DNA of 64,000 bases from Allocoprobacillus sp002160865 (GCF_042850985.1 NZ_AP031415.1:1674001-1738000); one strand, 5' to 3'; shown: positions 1 to 7,350, counted from the stretch's first letter. The notes: generated by a model not told the origin, from the letters alone. Numbers and translations: made by a program.

Positions 1-494
1 TGTGATTTCATATCCGGTCTAGCCCATTGAAATTCACCACTATGACGCTTTTGAGTTGCATAACGTACCAGATGATGAGCAATTGAAACCGGCAAAGGCA
101 TATATCCTTCTGTTTCATGACTGGCATAACCAAACATGATACCCTGATCTCCGGCACCCCCAACTTCACGATTCGTTCCTAAGGCAATATCACTGGATTG
201 AACCCCAATCACATTTTTAATTTCACAATGTGCTCCATCAATCCCAATATCAGAACTTGTATAGCCAATGTCTTTTAAAACCTGACGTGCAATCCCTTCG
301 TAATCCACAACAGCCTGTGTGGTAATTTCACCACCAATCACAAGTAAATTCGTTGTAATAAAACATTCACAGGCTACTCGTGAATATGGATCTTCAGCCA
401 AACAGGCATCTAAAATAGCATCACTGATTTGATCACAGATTTTATCAGGATGTCCTTCTGAAACAGATTCAGATGTAAATAAAATTCTTTCCAT
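1..494 (-). CDS. metK: S-adenosylmethionine synthetase, N-terminal 164 residues
   Basis: Makes S-adenosylmethionine from ATP and methionine in the cytosol. The visible part starts MERILFTSESVSEGHPDK, the typical MetK N-terminus with the ATP-site GHPDK at about residues 14-18. GDQGIMFGYA (about 115-124) is the second family signature. The gene runs off the left edge, so about 230 C-terminal residues are missing. The ATG at 494 follows a GGGAGGAAAG ribosome-binding site. Expression is very probably controlled by the SAM riboswitch and terminator just upstream. Identification is secure. Confidence 0.97.
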   Translation of the reverse strand, partial: MERILFTSESVSEGHPDKICDQISDAILDACLAEDPYSRVACECFITTNLLVIGGEITTQAVVDYEGIARQVLKDIGYTSSDIGIDGAHCEIKNVIGVQSSDIALGTNREVGGAGDQGIMFGYASHETEGYMPLPVSIAHHLVRYATQKRHSGEFQWARPDMKS

Positions 495-518
495 ACTTTC
501 TTTCCTCCCTTAACCAAT

Positions 519-555
519 AAAAAAAGCTTTCAAGAGGAAAGCTTTCTTTCCTCTT
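519..555 (-). terminator. Intrinsic terminator of the metK leader
   Basis: A perfect 9-bp stem (positions 532-540 with 547-555, AAGAGGAAA/TTTCCTCTT on the plus strand) is followed on the minus strand by a run of Ts at 520-526. Its outer arm overlaps the 3' strand of riboswitch helix P1 (551-558). Ligand-stabilised P1 and the rest of the leader can therefore be coupled to termination, as in S-box off-switches. Confidence 0.85.
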
Positions 556-648
556 ATTGTTCAAGTCTAACTTGCTAGGTCAGGCACCTTCTTTAAACAA
601 GGGTTGCCACCACTTCATCGATCCTCATCTCGTGGTTCTTAATAAGAG
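551..648 (-). ncRNA. SAM-I (S-box) riboswitch aptamer
   Basis: On the minus strand, P1 is CTCTTATT (641-648) pairing perfectly with AATAAGAG (551-558). Between them lie the S-box landmarks in order: a CCAC/GTGG helix with a GATGAAG kink-turn element, GGCAACC, and AAGGTGCC. It sits directly before a terminator and metK, the classical setting. SAM binding is expected to favour termination and lower MetK synthesis. The aptamer class is assigned from core motifs by eye, not by covariance search. Confidence 0.85.
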
Positions 649-654
649 CTTCTA

Positions 655-777
655 TTATTGATATAATTTTTTTAATTCTTCATGACTTAAAGATGTCATT
701 GCTTCAATCAATTCCATTTCCAACCCTAAATCATAAAGAATAGCTGCAATTTTTAATTGTTCTTGTTTGCGATTCAT
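655..777 (-). CDS. 40-aa small ORF resembling the C-terminal tail of Rpn-type nucleases
   Basis: Encodes 40 residues starting MNRKQEQLKIAAILYDLGLE. The pattern IAAILYDLGLEMELI followed by SLSHEELKKL resembles the C-terminal helical tail of Rpn/PD-(D/E)XK transposase-like proteins (IA..LL..G...E.I...T.LS.EEI..L). No nuclease core is present in any nearby frame, so it is either a decayed remnant or a free-standing small protein. The upstream GGTGACGGAA is a weak ribosome-binding site. It lies between the promoter at 842-869 and the SAM riboswitch, with its stop codon 6 nt from the aptamer, so it should be transcribed even when metK is switched off. Function unknown. Confidence 0.5.
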   Translation of the reverse strand: MNRKQEQLKIAAILYDLGLEMELIEAMTSLSHEELKKLYQ

Positions 778-841
778 TTCCGTCACCAGTTTTATTTTAA
801 CCGGAAAAAGTAGACATTATTCTACAAAACAAGACTTTTTT

Positions 842-869
842 AGTATATATGAATCTTGTTATAAGTCAA
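842..869 (-). promoter_or_regulatory. Sigma-A promoter for the metK leader
   Basis: Minus-strand -35 TTGACT (864-869) and -10 TATACT (842-847) are separated by 16 bp. A palindrome GTGATATTATCAC lies just upstream (about 870-882). This is the only good promoter before the riboswitch, so the small ORF at 655-777 would be part of the leader transcript. Confidence 0.75.
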
Positions 870-940
870 GTGATATTATCACATAATATGATTATAACAC
901 AGTTTTCTTTCTTTTTTTCTCAAATTTTTCTCAATTCTCA

Positions 941-1165
941 TTAAATTGCCTGAACTTCTAAAACACCGGGAACTTCTTCAATTAAAATTTGTTCGACACC
1001 ATCTTTTAAAGTAGCATCTAACATCATGCATCCTGCACATGCACCATGCATCTGGACATAAACAATTCCATCTTCAAATTTTACAAACTCGATGTCACCA
1101 CCATCTCTTTGAAGATAAGGTCTTAATTTATGTATCACTTTTTTGATTTCTGCTTCTTGATCCAT
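941..1165 (-). CDS. NifU C-terminal-domain (Nfu) Fe-S scaffold protein
   Basis: A 74-residue stand-alone Nfu domain. The conserved CAGC (CxxC) in GACAGCMML (about residues 43-46) is where two such subunits would hold a [4Fe-4S] cluster. Family role: carrier that passes Fe-S clusters to apoproteins. Length is normal for Firmicute YutI-type proteins. The start ATG at 1165 follows AAAGGAGGC. It is monocistronic here and separated from the suf operon at 14-19 kb, with which it should cooperate. Confidence 0.92.
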   Translation of the reverse strand: MDQEAEIKKVIHKLRPYLQRDGGDIEFVKFEDGIVYVQMHGACAGCMMLDATLKDGVEQILIEEVPGVLEVQAI

Positions 1166-1193
1166 GATTTCAGCCTCCTTTTCAACACGACTT

Positions 1194-1202
1194 ATTATAC
1201 CA
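1194..1202 (-). promoter_or_regulatory. Extended -10 promoter of the Nfu gene
   Basis: TGG-TATAAT on the minus strand, about 30 bp before the Nfu start codon. No good -35 hexamer is visible, and the TG extension may compensate. Confidence 0.5.
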
Positions 1203-1262
1203 TATTTTTAATAAAATAAAAGTATCATGACCTTGATTTTCCTTTTAACACCTTTGAGTTTA

Positions 1263-1271
1263 TGATATAAT
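1263..1271 (+). promoter_or_regulatory. Extended -10 promoter of the S1/pgi operon
   Basis: TGA-TATAAT on the plus strand ends 22 bp before the S1-protein start. A convincing -35 was not found. Confidence 0.5.
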
Positions 1272-1293
1272 AAAAACGATTGGAGGGCTGTCA

Positions 1294-1668
1294 ATGGAAC
1301 ATCGTGTCAAAACTGGTGATATAATTGATGTAACCATTACGGGAATTCAACCTTATGGTGCATTTGCATCTTTACCCGATCAATCTTCTGGTTTGATTCA
1401 TATTTCTGAGATTTCTGATAAATTTGTGAGAAATGTTGAAAACTTTGTCCATGTTGGTGAAGTGATTCGTGTCAAAGTCATTGATATTGATCATACAACA
1501 CATCAGGCAAAACTTTCTTTAAAAGCTGTTCATTTAGCCAAAAGAAAGTATAAACGAGCATATAAAAACCAGCGAGAAAAGATACAAGAAACACCTTTGG
1601 GATTTTACCCACTAAAAGAAAAATTGCCTGAGTGGATAGCACAAGGCGTAATCAAGGAGGAAGAATAA
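1294..1668 (+). CDS. S1 RNA-binding domain protein (YugI/GSP13-like)
   Basis: 124 residues. An N-terminal S1 OB-fold fills about residues 5-75 (KTGDIIDVTITGIQPYGAF, then GLIHISEIS and VKVIDID), followed by a basic stretch KRKYKRAYKNQREK. Family members such as B. subtilis YugI (general stress protein 13) bind RNA and associate with ribosomes. The start ATG follows TTGGAGGG. Its stop codon TAA overlaps the pgi ATG by one base, so the two genes are translationally coupled. Pairing with a glycolysis gene has no obvious functional reason. Confidence 0.85.
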   Translation: MEHRVKTGDIIDVTITGIQPYGAFASLPDQSSGLIHISEISDKFVRNVENFVHVGEVIRVKVIDIDHTTHQAKLSLKAVHLAKRKYKRAYKNQREKIQETPLGFYPLKEKLPEWIAQGVIKEEE

Positions 1669-2948
1669 TGATTAAAGTTGATTTATCAAAAGCAAAATTA
1701 ACTGAAAGTATGGAATCATATAAAGAACAGGTTGCTCAAATCCATGATATGATCCATAATAAAACAGGTCAAGGAAGTGATTTTTTAGGATGGGTTGACT
1801 TACCTGTGAATTATGATAAAGCTGAAGTAGAAGCCATTAAAGCGAAAGTCAATGAGTTAAAAGATGAAATTGATGTTTTATTAGTTTGTGGTATTGGTGG
1901 TTCTTATTTAGGAGCAAGAGCTGCTATTGAAGCCTTAAATGGTTTATATCCTACAAATCCAGTACAGATCATTTATATTGGGAATACATTCTCATCAAAC
2001 TACTTATCTCAAGTTAAAGAATATGTCAAAGATAAAGAATTTGCGATTAATGTTATTTCTAAATCTGGTACAACAACTGAAACTTCTATTGCATTTAGAA
2101 TCTTTAAAGAATTACTAGAATCAACAAAAGGAAAAGAAGTGGCTAGAAAGAGAATTGTTGCGACAACAGATAAAGAAAAAGGTGCATTAAAAACTTTAGC
2201 AACTAATGAAGGATATACAACGTTTGTTGTGCCTGATGATGTTGGTGGACGTTATTCTGTTTTAACTGCTGTTGGTTTATTCCCTATCGCTATGGCTGGT
2301 ATTGATATTGACGCTATGATGAAAGGTGCAGCTGATGCAAGAGCAGAATACAGTAATCCTGACTTATTAGAAAACAGCGCTTATCAATATGGTGTCGCTA
2401 GACAAATGTTATCAAAACAAGGTTATCCAGCTGAAATGTTTGTCACATATGAATTACAATTAGCACAAACTGCTGAATGGTGGAAACAATTATTTGGAGA
2501 ATCAGAAGGTAAAGAAGGAAAAGGTATCTTACCTACAAGTGCCACTTTCTCAACTGATTTACATTCACTTGGACAATTCATTCAAGAAGGAAGCAAAGTT
2601 TTATATGAAACTGTCTTAAAAATTGAAAAACCTATTTCTGATTTAGAAATTCCTAGTGATCCAGATAATTTAGATAATTTAAACTATCTTGCTGGTAAAA
2701 CTGTTGATTATGTTAATAAAAAAGCATGTGAAGGAACAATAGATGCCCATGTGAATACTGGTAATGTTCCAAACATTCAAATTACTCTTGATGAATTAAC
2801 ACCTTATTCATTTGGATATATGGTTTATTTCTTTGAAAAAGCATGTGCTTTATCAGTATATTTATTAGGTGTCAATCCATTTAACCAGCCAGGTGTAGAA
2901 GTTTATAAGAAAAACATGTTTAAATTACTTGGAAAACCAGGTGTATAA
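1668..2948 (+). CDS. pgi: Glucose-6-phosphate isomerase
   Basis: Interconverts glucose-6-phosphate and fructose-6-phosphate in glycolysis. The start MIKVDLSKAKL at 1668 was preferred over an upstream in-frame ATG at 1632 because AAGGAGG lies right before it. At 426 residues it has the length of short bacterial Pgi. Motifs seen: GIGGSYLGARA (about 75-85), ISKSGTTTETSIAF (about 130-143), VGGRYSVLTAVGLFP (about 195-209) and the C-terminal NPFNQPGVEVYKK with the catalytic lysine region. A terminator follows immediately. Confidence 0.97.
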   Translation: MIKVDLSKAKLTESMESYKEQVAQIHDMIHNKTGQGSDFLGWVDLPVNYDKAEVEAIKAKVNELKDEIDVLLVCGIGGSYLGARAAIEALNGLYPTNPVQIIYIGNTFSSNYLSQVKEYVKDKEFAINVISKSGTTTETSIAFRIFKELLESTKGKEVARKRIVATTDKEKGALKTLATNEGYTTFVVPDDVGGRYSVLTAVGLFPIAMAGIDIDAMMKGAADARAEYSNPDLLENSAYQYGVARQMLSKQGYPAEMFVTYELQLAQTAEWWKQLFGESEGKEGKGILPTSATFSTDLHSLGQFIQEGSKVLYETVLKIEKPISDLEIPSDPDNLDNLNYLAGKTVDYVNKKACEGTIDAHVNTGNVPNIQITLDELTPYSFGYMVYFFEKACALSVYLLGVNPFNQPGVEVYKKNMFKLLGKPGV

Positions 2949-2975
2949 GAAGTGAGAAATCACTTCTTATTTTAT
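2945..2975 (+). terminator. Terminator after pgi
   Basis: Perfect 10-bp stem ATAAGAAGTG/CACTTCTTAT (2945-2954 with 2961-2970) followed by TTTATTAT. It overlaps the pgi stop codon. Confidence 0.8.
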
Positions 2976-2982
2976 TATATAA

Positions 2983-3019
2983 AAATAAAAAACTTACAAC
3001 TCATCATGAATTGTAAGTT
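2983..3019 (-). terminator. Terminator after the radical-SAM pair
   Basis: On the minus strand AACTTACAA (3011-3019) pairs with TTGTAAGTT (2991-2999), followed by a T-run at 2981-2990. Confidence 0.8.
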
Positions 3020-3025
3020 ATCATT

Positions 3026-3919
3026 TTACTTATTTTTTGATGACTGTTTAATCTTATCATGATAAAAATAATTAATGATTATAGGTTTATCATGAGGATT
3101 TCTTAAAAATGGTTCCTTATCAATAACATATATAAAGCCATTTTCTTTAGCATATTGATTGATACTTTTATCTAATTCCTGCCAATATGACATGTCTTTT
3201 TGAGTATATATTTGTGTATATAAATCTTTAAGTTCTGAATTTTTCTCGTTTATATAATTAATGATATTCGACTTGAATCCTCCTCTTAAATTCAGATTTT
3301 CAAGCCATATATAATCACAAAAATCTTTGATTTCTTCTATAATAGAAACAACATTAGTAATTCCCGGAAATATCGGAGAAATAAAACATGTTGTTCTTAT
3401 TCCTGATTCATGAAATTTTTTCATTGCATCAATTCTCGATTGAATTGATGGCGTATTTTCCATCTCTTTTTTAAAGTTTTCATCTAAAGTATTGATTGAC
3501 CAAGCAACCATAGAATTAGGATAAGTTTTTATTAAATCTATATCTCGAAGAACCAAATTAGATTTTGTAGTTATAATAAGATTTATACCGCTTCCCTTCA
3601 TTTCTTCTAAAAATGCTCTTGTTCTTTTATATTTGGCTTCAAAATAATTATATCCATCTGTTACGGATCCAATAATCATTGTTTGTCCTTTGTATTTTTC
3701 TGGATTTTTTATTTGAGTCCACATTTTAACATCTAAAAACATACCCCAATGTTCTTTATGACCTGTAAATCTTTTCATAAAATCCGCATAACAATATCGA
3801 CAAGAAAAAGGGCAACCAACATAAGGATTAATTGAATATCCTGCTATTGGCAGATTTGATTTCGTCAAAATATTCTTCACTCTTATTTCTCTAATTATAA
3901 TATCTTTTAATGTCATCAT
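3026..3919 (-). CDS. Radical SAM protein, spore-photoproduct-lyase-like (SPL) family
   Basis: A 297-residue protein with a CxxxCxxC [4Fe-4S]/SAM motif in NPYVGCPFSCRYCYADF (about residues 36-52), followed by HWGMFLDVK, TDGYNYFEAKYKRTR and TTKSNLVLRD. This layout is typical of SPL-family radical SAM proteins (SplB/Rv2578c-like). The substrate is unknown, and DNA photolesion repair cannot be assumed. The ATG at 3919 was chosen over the one at 3925 because GGAG is then 8 nt away. The gene overlaps or abuts the DUF5131-like gene upstream, so the two are cotranscribed. Confidence 0.8.
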   Translation of the reverse strand: MMTLKDIIIREIRVKNILTKSNLPIAGYSINPYVGCPFSCRYCYADFMKRFTGHKEHWGMFLDVKMWTQIKNPEKYKGQTMIIGSVTDGYNYFEAKYKRTRAFLEEMKGSGINLIITTKSNLVLRDIDLIKTYPNSMVAWSINTLDENFKKEMENTPSIQSRIDAMKKFHESGIRTTCFISPIFPGITNVVSIIEEIKDFCDYIWLENLNLRGGFKSNIINYINEKNSELKDLYTQIYTQKDMSYWQELDKSINQYAKENGFIYVIDKEPFLRNPHDKPIIINYFYHDKIKQSSKNK

Positions 3920-3921
3920 CT

Positions 3922-4581
3922 TCATTCTCCAAATTCCACAGGAAATTCTTGTATAAATTCATTTTCTTCTATAATTCCTAATAAATCTTCTTTCATAAAT
4001 ACAGGGATATTTTTTTCTTTGGCTTGATTATATATATTGTATAGCCACTCTCTTTTTGTATATGACTTATTTTTTCTATTTCCTGTTTCTGTCCCTATAA
4101 CAATCCATGAAATATCTGTTAAATCTAATTCTCCTATATCATCAAAAAGCGGTTCGAACGTTATATGATAATGTTTAGCATTTATATTTTGTCTTAAAAA
4201 ATCAATTTTCTCTTTTTCTTTTGATGATGTCACAGTCACACCAAACCAACCATTATCCAAAGTAAAATCCAACTTTATTTTATCTGGTCTTTTTGTTAAA
4301 AAAATATACTGTGTATGTTGATTTTCTTTCATTTTTTCATACACTTTATTTAACCATTCTTGCTTCCAGCCACTTAAATCACTTTGTCCTGTTAAAAGAT
4401 ATGCACTATATCTCTTATTATCTAGCATCTTTAATTTACTTTCAAAAAATACAGGAATATTAAAATTATCCGTTGTATGAAATCTACGGTTATTTATTCT
4501 TGCATAACAGTACGAACAACCTATATCACAACCAATAACTATATTTATATTTTTAATAATATCCTTAATACAATATACCAT
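3922..4581 (-). CDS. DUF5131-like (phage Gp37/Gp68-type) radical-SAM family protein
   Basis: A 219-residue protein. CDIGCSYCYARINNRRF (about residues 18-34) carries the CxxxCxxC cluster motif. Later motifs FLTKRPDKI, WFGVTVTS, ITFEPLFDDIGELDL, WIVIGTETG and PVFMKEDL are characteristic of the DUF5131/Gp37 family. The start at 4581 (MVYCIKDII) follows AAAGAGGAAC; an in-frame start at 4626 lacks a site and would overlap the HxlR gene. Function unknown. It is coupled to a second radical-SAM gene downstream and lies behind an HxlR regulator. Confidence 0.75.
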   Translation of the reverse strand: MVYCIKDIIKNINIVIGCDIGCSYCYARINNRRFHTTDNFNIPVFFESKLKMLDNKRYSAYLLTGQSDLSGWKQEWLNKVYEKMKENQHTQYIFLTKRPDKIKLDFTLDNGWFGVTVTSSKEKEKIDFLRQNINAKHYHITFEPLFDDIGELDLTDISWIVIGTETGNRKNKSYTKREWLYNIYNQAKEKNIPVFMKEDLLGIIEENEFIQEFPVEFGE

Positions 4582-4597
4582 ATGTTCCTCTTTTTTA

Positions 4598-4921
4598 TTA
4601 CAATTTTGATTTATAAAATTCACCAAAAGAAGCCATTATATCAAGTAATTGACTCAATTCTAATCCCAGCTCTGTCATTCCATATTCAACTTTCGGAGGG
4701 TTGACATGATAATCTTTCCTATATATAATGCCATCACTTTCCAAGCTTCTCAAACTTGTCGTTAATACTTTTTGAGATATTCCATCTAAAGATCTTTGGA
4801 GTTCATTAAATCTCCAATTTCGTTTCATTAGATTTCTTATTATTAATAGTTTCCATTTGTTACCTACTAAAGATATTGTTGTCGCAACAGGACATTCTGG
4901 CAAATCCTCTTTTTTTCTCAT
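4598..4921 (-). CDS. HxlR-family winged-helix transcriptional regulator
   Basis: 107 residues, the usual HxlR length. Family signatures: CPVATTISLVGNKWKLLIIRNL (about 10-31), FNELQRSLDGISQKVLT (about 38-54), LRSLESDGII and VEYGMTELG. The cysteine near residue 10, just before the first helix, matches the redox/electrophile-sensing cysteine of YodB/HypR-type members. It is 17 bp upstream of the DUF5131-like gene on the same strand and divergent from the cupin gene. Tandem operator-like palindromes lie in the shared control region, suggesting autoregulation and control of both directions. Confidence 0.92.
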   Translation of the reverse strand: MRKKEDLPECPVATTISLVGNKWKLLIIRNLMKRNWRFNELQRSLDGISQKVLTTSLRSLESDGIIYRKDYHVNPPKVEYGMTELGLELSQLLDIMASFGEFYKSKL

Positions 4922-4990
4922 CTTAACCCCACATTCTACCTATAGTTTCATTTCAACGTATTTATTTATAATTCTTTCAATTTCACAATG

Positions 4991-5018
4991 ATTATAACAT
5001 ATATATAAAATAGAACAA
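4991..5018 (-). promoter_or_regulatory. Sigma-A promoter of the HxlR gene
   Basis: Minus-strand -35 TTGTTC (5013-5018) and -10 TATAAT (4991-4996) with a 16-bp spacer. The -35 touches the first operator palindrome. Confidence 0.75.
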
Positions 5019-5042
5019 GTAGTTACTTTAAAGTGCGTACTT
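5017..5042. promoter_or_regulatory. Tandem palindromic operator, probably for HxlR
   Basis: Two 12-bp palindromes, AAGTAGTTACTT (5017-5028, perfect AAGTA/TACTT arms) and AAGTGCGTACTT (5031-5042, one mismatch), are separated by 2 bp. They sit between the divergent promoters and overlap both -35 boxes. Tandem AGTA/TACT-type palindromes are the usual shape of HxlR-family sites. Confidence 0.7.
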
Positions 5043-5069
5043 GTCTTTAACCTAATTCTTTGATATAAA
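5041..5069 (+). promoter_or_regulatory. Sigma-A promoter of the cupin gene
   Basis: -35 TTGTCT (5041-5046), 17-bp spacer and -10 TATAAA (5064-5069), about 30 bp before the cupin start. Confidence 0.75.
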
Positions 5070-5099
5070 TTTTAGTATAAACGAAAGGAGAATATGGAA

Positions 5100-5453
5100 A
5101 TGTCAAATTACAAAAAAACAAGTATCGAAAATAAACCAAGAATAGAATTACATGATCAATTAGAATTAACAGGTGCAGAAATTAGTATCAATACCTTACC
5201 AGCCGGACAAAATATTCCTTTTATTCATTCCCATAAAAGAAATGAAGAAATCTATTATATAATCAATGGTTCTGGAAAAGCTATTATTGATAGTGAAGAA
5301 ATTGTTTTAACAGCTGGTGATTGGATAAAAATATCTCCACAAGCAAAACGTCAATTTTTTGCTTCTAAAAATAGTTCAATAACTTATATATGTATACAAG
5401 TCAAAGAAAATTCACTTGAAACATATACTGCTAATGATGCTATTATATTATAA
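5100..5453 (+). CDS. Small cupin-domain protein
   Basis: A single cupin barrel of 117 residues. Metal-site motif 1 is present as HSHKRNEEIYYIINGSGKA (His, His, Glu at about residues 42-49). Motif 2 is degenerate, GDWIKISPQAKRQFFA, lacking the usual histidine. The ATG at 5100 has AAGGAG 9 nt upstream; an ATG at 5094 is only 3 nt from it. Such proteins are often isomerases or small-molecule binders induced by HxlR regulators during electrophile or oxidative stress, but the substrate here cannot be read from sequence. Confidence 0.85.
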   Translation: MSNYKKTSIENKPRIELHDQLELTGAEISINTLPAGQNIPFIHSHKRNEEIYYIINGSGKAIIDSEEIVLTAGDWIKISPQAKRQFFASKNSSITYICIQVKENSLETYTANDAIIL

Positions 5454-5458
5454 AACAA

Positions 5459-5508
5459 AAGAAGAAACCTCTAAAATTTGATATCAATTTTGAGGTTTCT
5501 TCTTTAAC
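5459..5508 (+). terminator. Terminator after the cupin gene
   Basis: Long stem AAGAAGAAACCTC / GAGGTTTCTTCTT with an AT-rich inner helix, ending in a T-rich tail. Confidence 0.75.
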
Positions 5509-5532
5509 TTTGTAGGGCAACATTATATTAAA

Positions 5533-5568
5533 TAAAAAAAACAAACAAGTCTAATATTTTTGTTTGAT
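5533..5568 (-). terminator. Terminator of the tRNA operon
   Basis: Minus-strand hairpin CAAACAA...TTGTTTG followed by eight Ts, about 30 bp beyond the last tRNA. Confidence 0.75.
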
Positions 5569-5595
5569 CCTTATATAAAAATATTTAAACTTCAT

Positions 5596-5669
5596 TGGAG
5601 CGGGTGATGGGAATCGAACCCACGTAGTCAGCTTGGAAGGCTGAAGTTCTACCATTGAACTACACCCGC
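5596..5669 (-). tRNA. tRNA-Gly(TCC)
   Basis: 74 nt with encoded CCA. Acceptor GCGGGTG, anticodon loop CTTCCAA giving TCC, and T-loop GGTTCGATTCC. Last gene of the six-tRNA operon. Confidence 0.97.
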
Positions 5670-5681
5670 ATTTTCATTGAA

Positions 5682-5757
5682 TGGTGACCCGCAGGCGACT
5701 CGAACGCCTGACCCTCTGATTAAAAGTCAGATGCTCTACCTACTGAGCTAGCGGGTC
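5682..5757 (-). tRNA. tRNA-Lys(TTT)
   Basis: 76 nt with CCA. Acceptor GACCCGC, D-arm AGCTCAGTAGGTAGAGC, anticodon loop CTTTTAA giving TTT. Confidence 0.97.
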
Positions 5758-5762
5758 AAGAA

Positions 5763-5838
5763 TGGCTGGGATAGCTGGATTCGAACCAGCGCAATGACAG
5801 AGTCAAAGTCTGTTGCCTTACCGCTTGGCTATATCCCA
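5763..5838 (-). tRNA. tRNA-Gln(TTG)
   Basis: 76 nt with CCA. Starts TGGGATA, typical of tRNA-Gln; the anticodon loop CTTTGAC gives TTG. Confidence 0.97.
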
Positions 5839-5844
5839 ACAAGA

Positions 5845-5928
5845 TGGTGGGGAGGGGCGGATTCGAACCACCGAACCGAAAGGAACTGAGTTACAGTCAG
5901 CCGCGTTTAGCCACTTCGCTACCTCCCC
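5845..5928 (-). tRNA. tRNA-Tyr(GTA)
   Basis: 84 nt with CCA. The long variable arm expected of tRNA-Tyr is present; the anticodon loop CTGTAAC gives GTA. Confidence 0.97.
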
Positions 5929-5933
5929 GTATA

Positions 5934-6009
<76 letters not shown>

Positions 6010-6016
6010 AAATAAA

Positions 6017-6092
6017 TGGTGGAGGTTAACGGGCTCGAACCGCTGACCCTCTGCTTGTAAGGCAGATGCTCTCCCAACTGAGCTAAACCTCC
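6017..6092 (-). tRNA. tRNA-Val(TAC)
   Basis: 76 nt with CCA. Acceptor GGAGGTT; the anticodon loop CTTACAA gives TAC. First gene of the operon. Confidence 0.97.
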
Positions 6093-6110
6093 ATTTTCTA
6101 GTGCTCCCTT

Positions 6111-6139
6111 ATAATAGCATACGGATATGCACTCGTCAA
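6111..6139 (-). promoter_or_regulatory. Promoter of the six-tRNA operon
   Basis: Minus-strand -35 TTGACG (6134-6139), 17-bp spacer and -10 TATTAT (6111-6116), followed by GGGAGC near the likely start, about 19 bp before tRNA-Val. Confidence 0.85.
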
Positions 6140-6142
6140 GCA

Positions 6143-6195
6143 AAAAAATAAAAAGAAAATAGAAATTTTCTAACCAAAATTTTTATTTCTTTTTA
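6143..6195 (-). terminator. Probable terminator after the PucR-family gene
   Basis: AT-rich imperfect hairpin on the minus strand (AGAAATAAAAATTTT with AAAATTTCTATTTTCT) followed by a T-rich tail. It is weaker than the other terminators in the window. Confidence 0.5.
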
Positions 6196-7350
6196 TTTCA
6201 TCATTTTCGCAATATAAAAAGCCATCATATACGGAAATTTATCTTCAAAAGTATCTAAATCATTATTTAATAACTTCTTAATCTTTTCAATGCGATAATT
6301 GACAGTATTACGATGAGTATACATATTTTTAGCAATTTTTTGTGGACTTCCATCATATTTTAAATAATAATACAATGTTTTTTCTAATTCTCCATGATGT
6401 TTTTGATCATAGTGAATCAATACATCCAGTAAGTGATGATACATATCAGAAAGAATCTTTTGATCTTGAATAGAAAATAAAATCTGATAAATTCCCATCT
6501 CGTCAAAACACATAATATTTTTTTCAAACAATCTTGCTAGAGCAACTGCTGATAAAGCTCTTTGATAGCTTAAATGTAATTGTCTGATATCCGACATCTT
6601 TGTTCCAATTCCAACATACAAAGATTTGACTTTCATTCTTCCTTTAGCACGACGATACATTGAATGAACAAGATTCAAAAAAACATCTTCTAACAAATTA
6701 TTAACAATTAAAACATAATAGCCATCATACCAGAAAAAACTATAAGGACATTCTATTTTTTCAAAATAAAGCTGCAACTGCATGGATAATTTTCTTCTTT
6801 CAATTTCACTATACTGACTGGCATCTTCAATATCTATAAGCAAAACTTGAAAACTGCCATCTACATCAAAATGTCGCATAAGTTCCACTCTGTTTTCTTC
6901 AATTGTTCGTGGATCACTAAAAATATTTTGAAAATATTGTGTAATCTGATAATCTTCTCTTTGTGAAAATAAACAACGCATACAAAAATCTTTAATTAAA
7001 TCCATCATGTGAATATGCCATGGTGAAACAAGTAAAGGAAAATCATTAGCTTCACAATAATCTAAAACATCTTGGGGAACTTCAAATATATATTTTCCAG
7101 TATTAATAATCAAACCGACACTATGATATTTGACAAGATATTCAACAAGTTTTAATAAAGCTCCTTCTTTTTGAAAGCCAAGCCCACTTGTCACAATCAA
7201 TTCTTTACCCCATAATTGCTGAATCGTCGTTGTATCTTCTATCAGATGAACCCAGCTCATCGCATTAGCACAACCTTTTTCACCACACAACAATGTTAAT
7301 TGATATAAGTTTTTTGTTTCATTTAAAGCATCTTCGATTGTAAATCCCAT
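6193..7350 (-). CDS. PucR-family transcriptional regulator
   Basis: About 385 residues. The N-terminal PucR ligand domain fills about residues 1-125 (MGFTIEDALNETKN, WVHLIEDTTTIQQLWGKELIVTSGLGF, GLIINTGKYI). A central GGDEF-like region precedes the C-terminal PucR helix-turn-helix at about 335-380 (GSPQKIAKNMYTHRNTVNYR, EKIKKLLNND). Family members such as B. subtilis PucR sense purine-catabolite or amino-acid signals and usually activate neighbouring genes. It is divergent from a 41-codon peptide gene across a perfect palindrome at 7386-7402. A GTG 12 nt upstream (7362) is an alternative start. Confidence 0.88.
   Translation of the reverse strand: MGFTIEDALNETKNLYQLTLLCGEKGCANAMSWVHLIEDTTTIQQLWGKELIVTSGLGFQKEGALLKLVEYLVKYHSVGLIINTGKYIFEVPQDVLDYCEANDFPLLVSPWHIHMMDLIKDFCMRCLFSQREDYQITQYFQNIFSDPRTIEENRVELMRHFDVDGSFQVLLIDIEDASQYSEIERRKLSMQLQLYFEKIECPYSFFWYDGYYVLIVNNLLEDVFLNLVHSMYRRAKGRMKVKSLYVGIGTKMSDIRQLHLSYQRALSAVALARLFEKNIMCFDEMGIYQILFSIQDQKILSDMYHHLLDVLIHYDQKHHGELEKTLYYYLKYDGSPQKIAKNMYTHRNTVNYRIEKIKKLLNNDLDTFEDKFPYMMAFYIAKMMK

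Noticed and set aside
1632..1667. Upstream in-frame start for pgi
   Set aside because: It lies inside the S1-protein gene without a ribosome-binding site, while AAGGAGG precedes the ATG at 1668.
3026..3919. Spore photoproduct lyase (splB)
   Set aside because: The cluster motif and size fit the wider SPL radical-SAM family, but the specific lyase cysteine could not be identified, so only the family is named.
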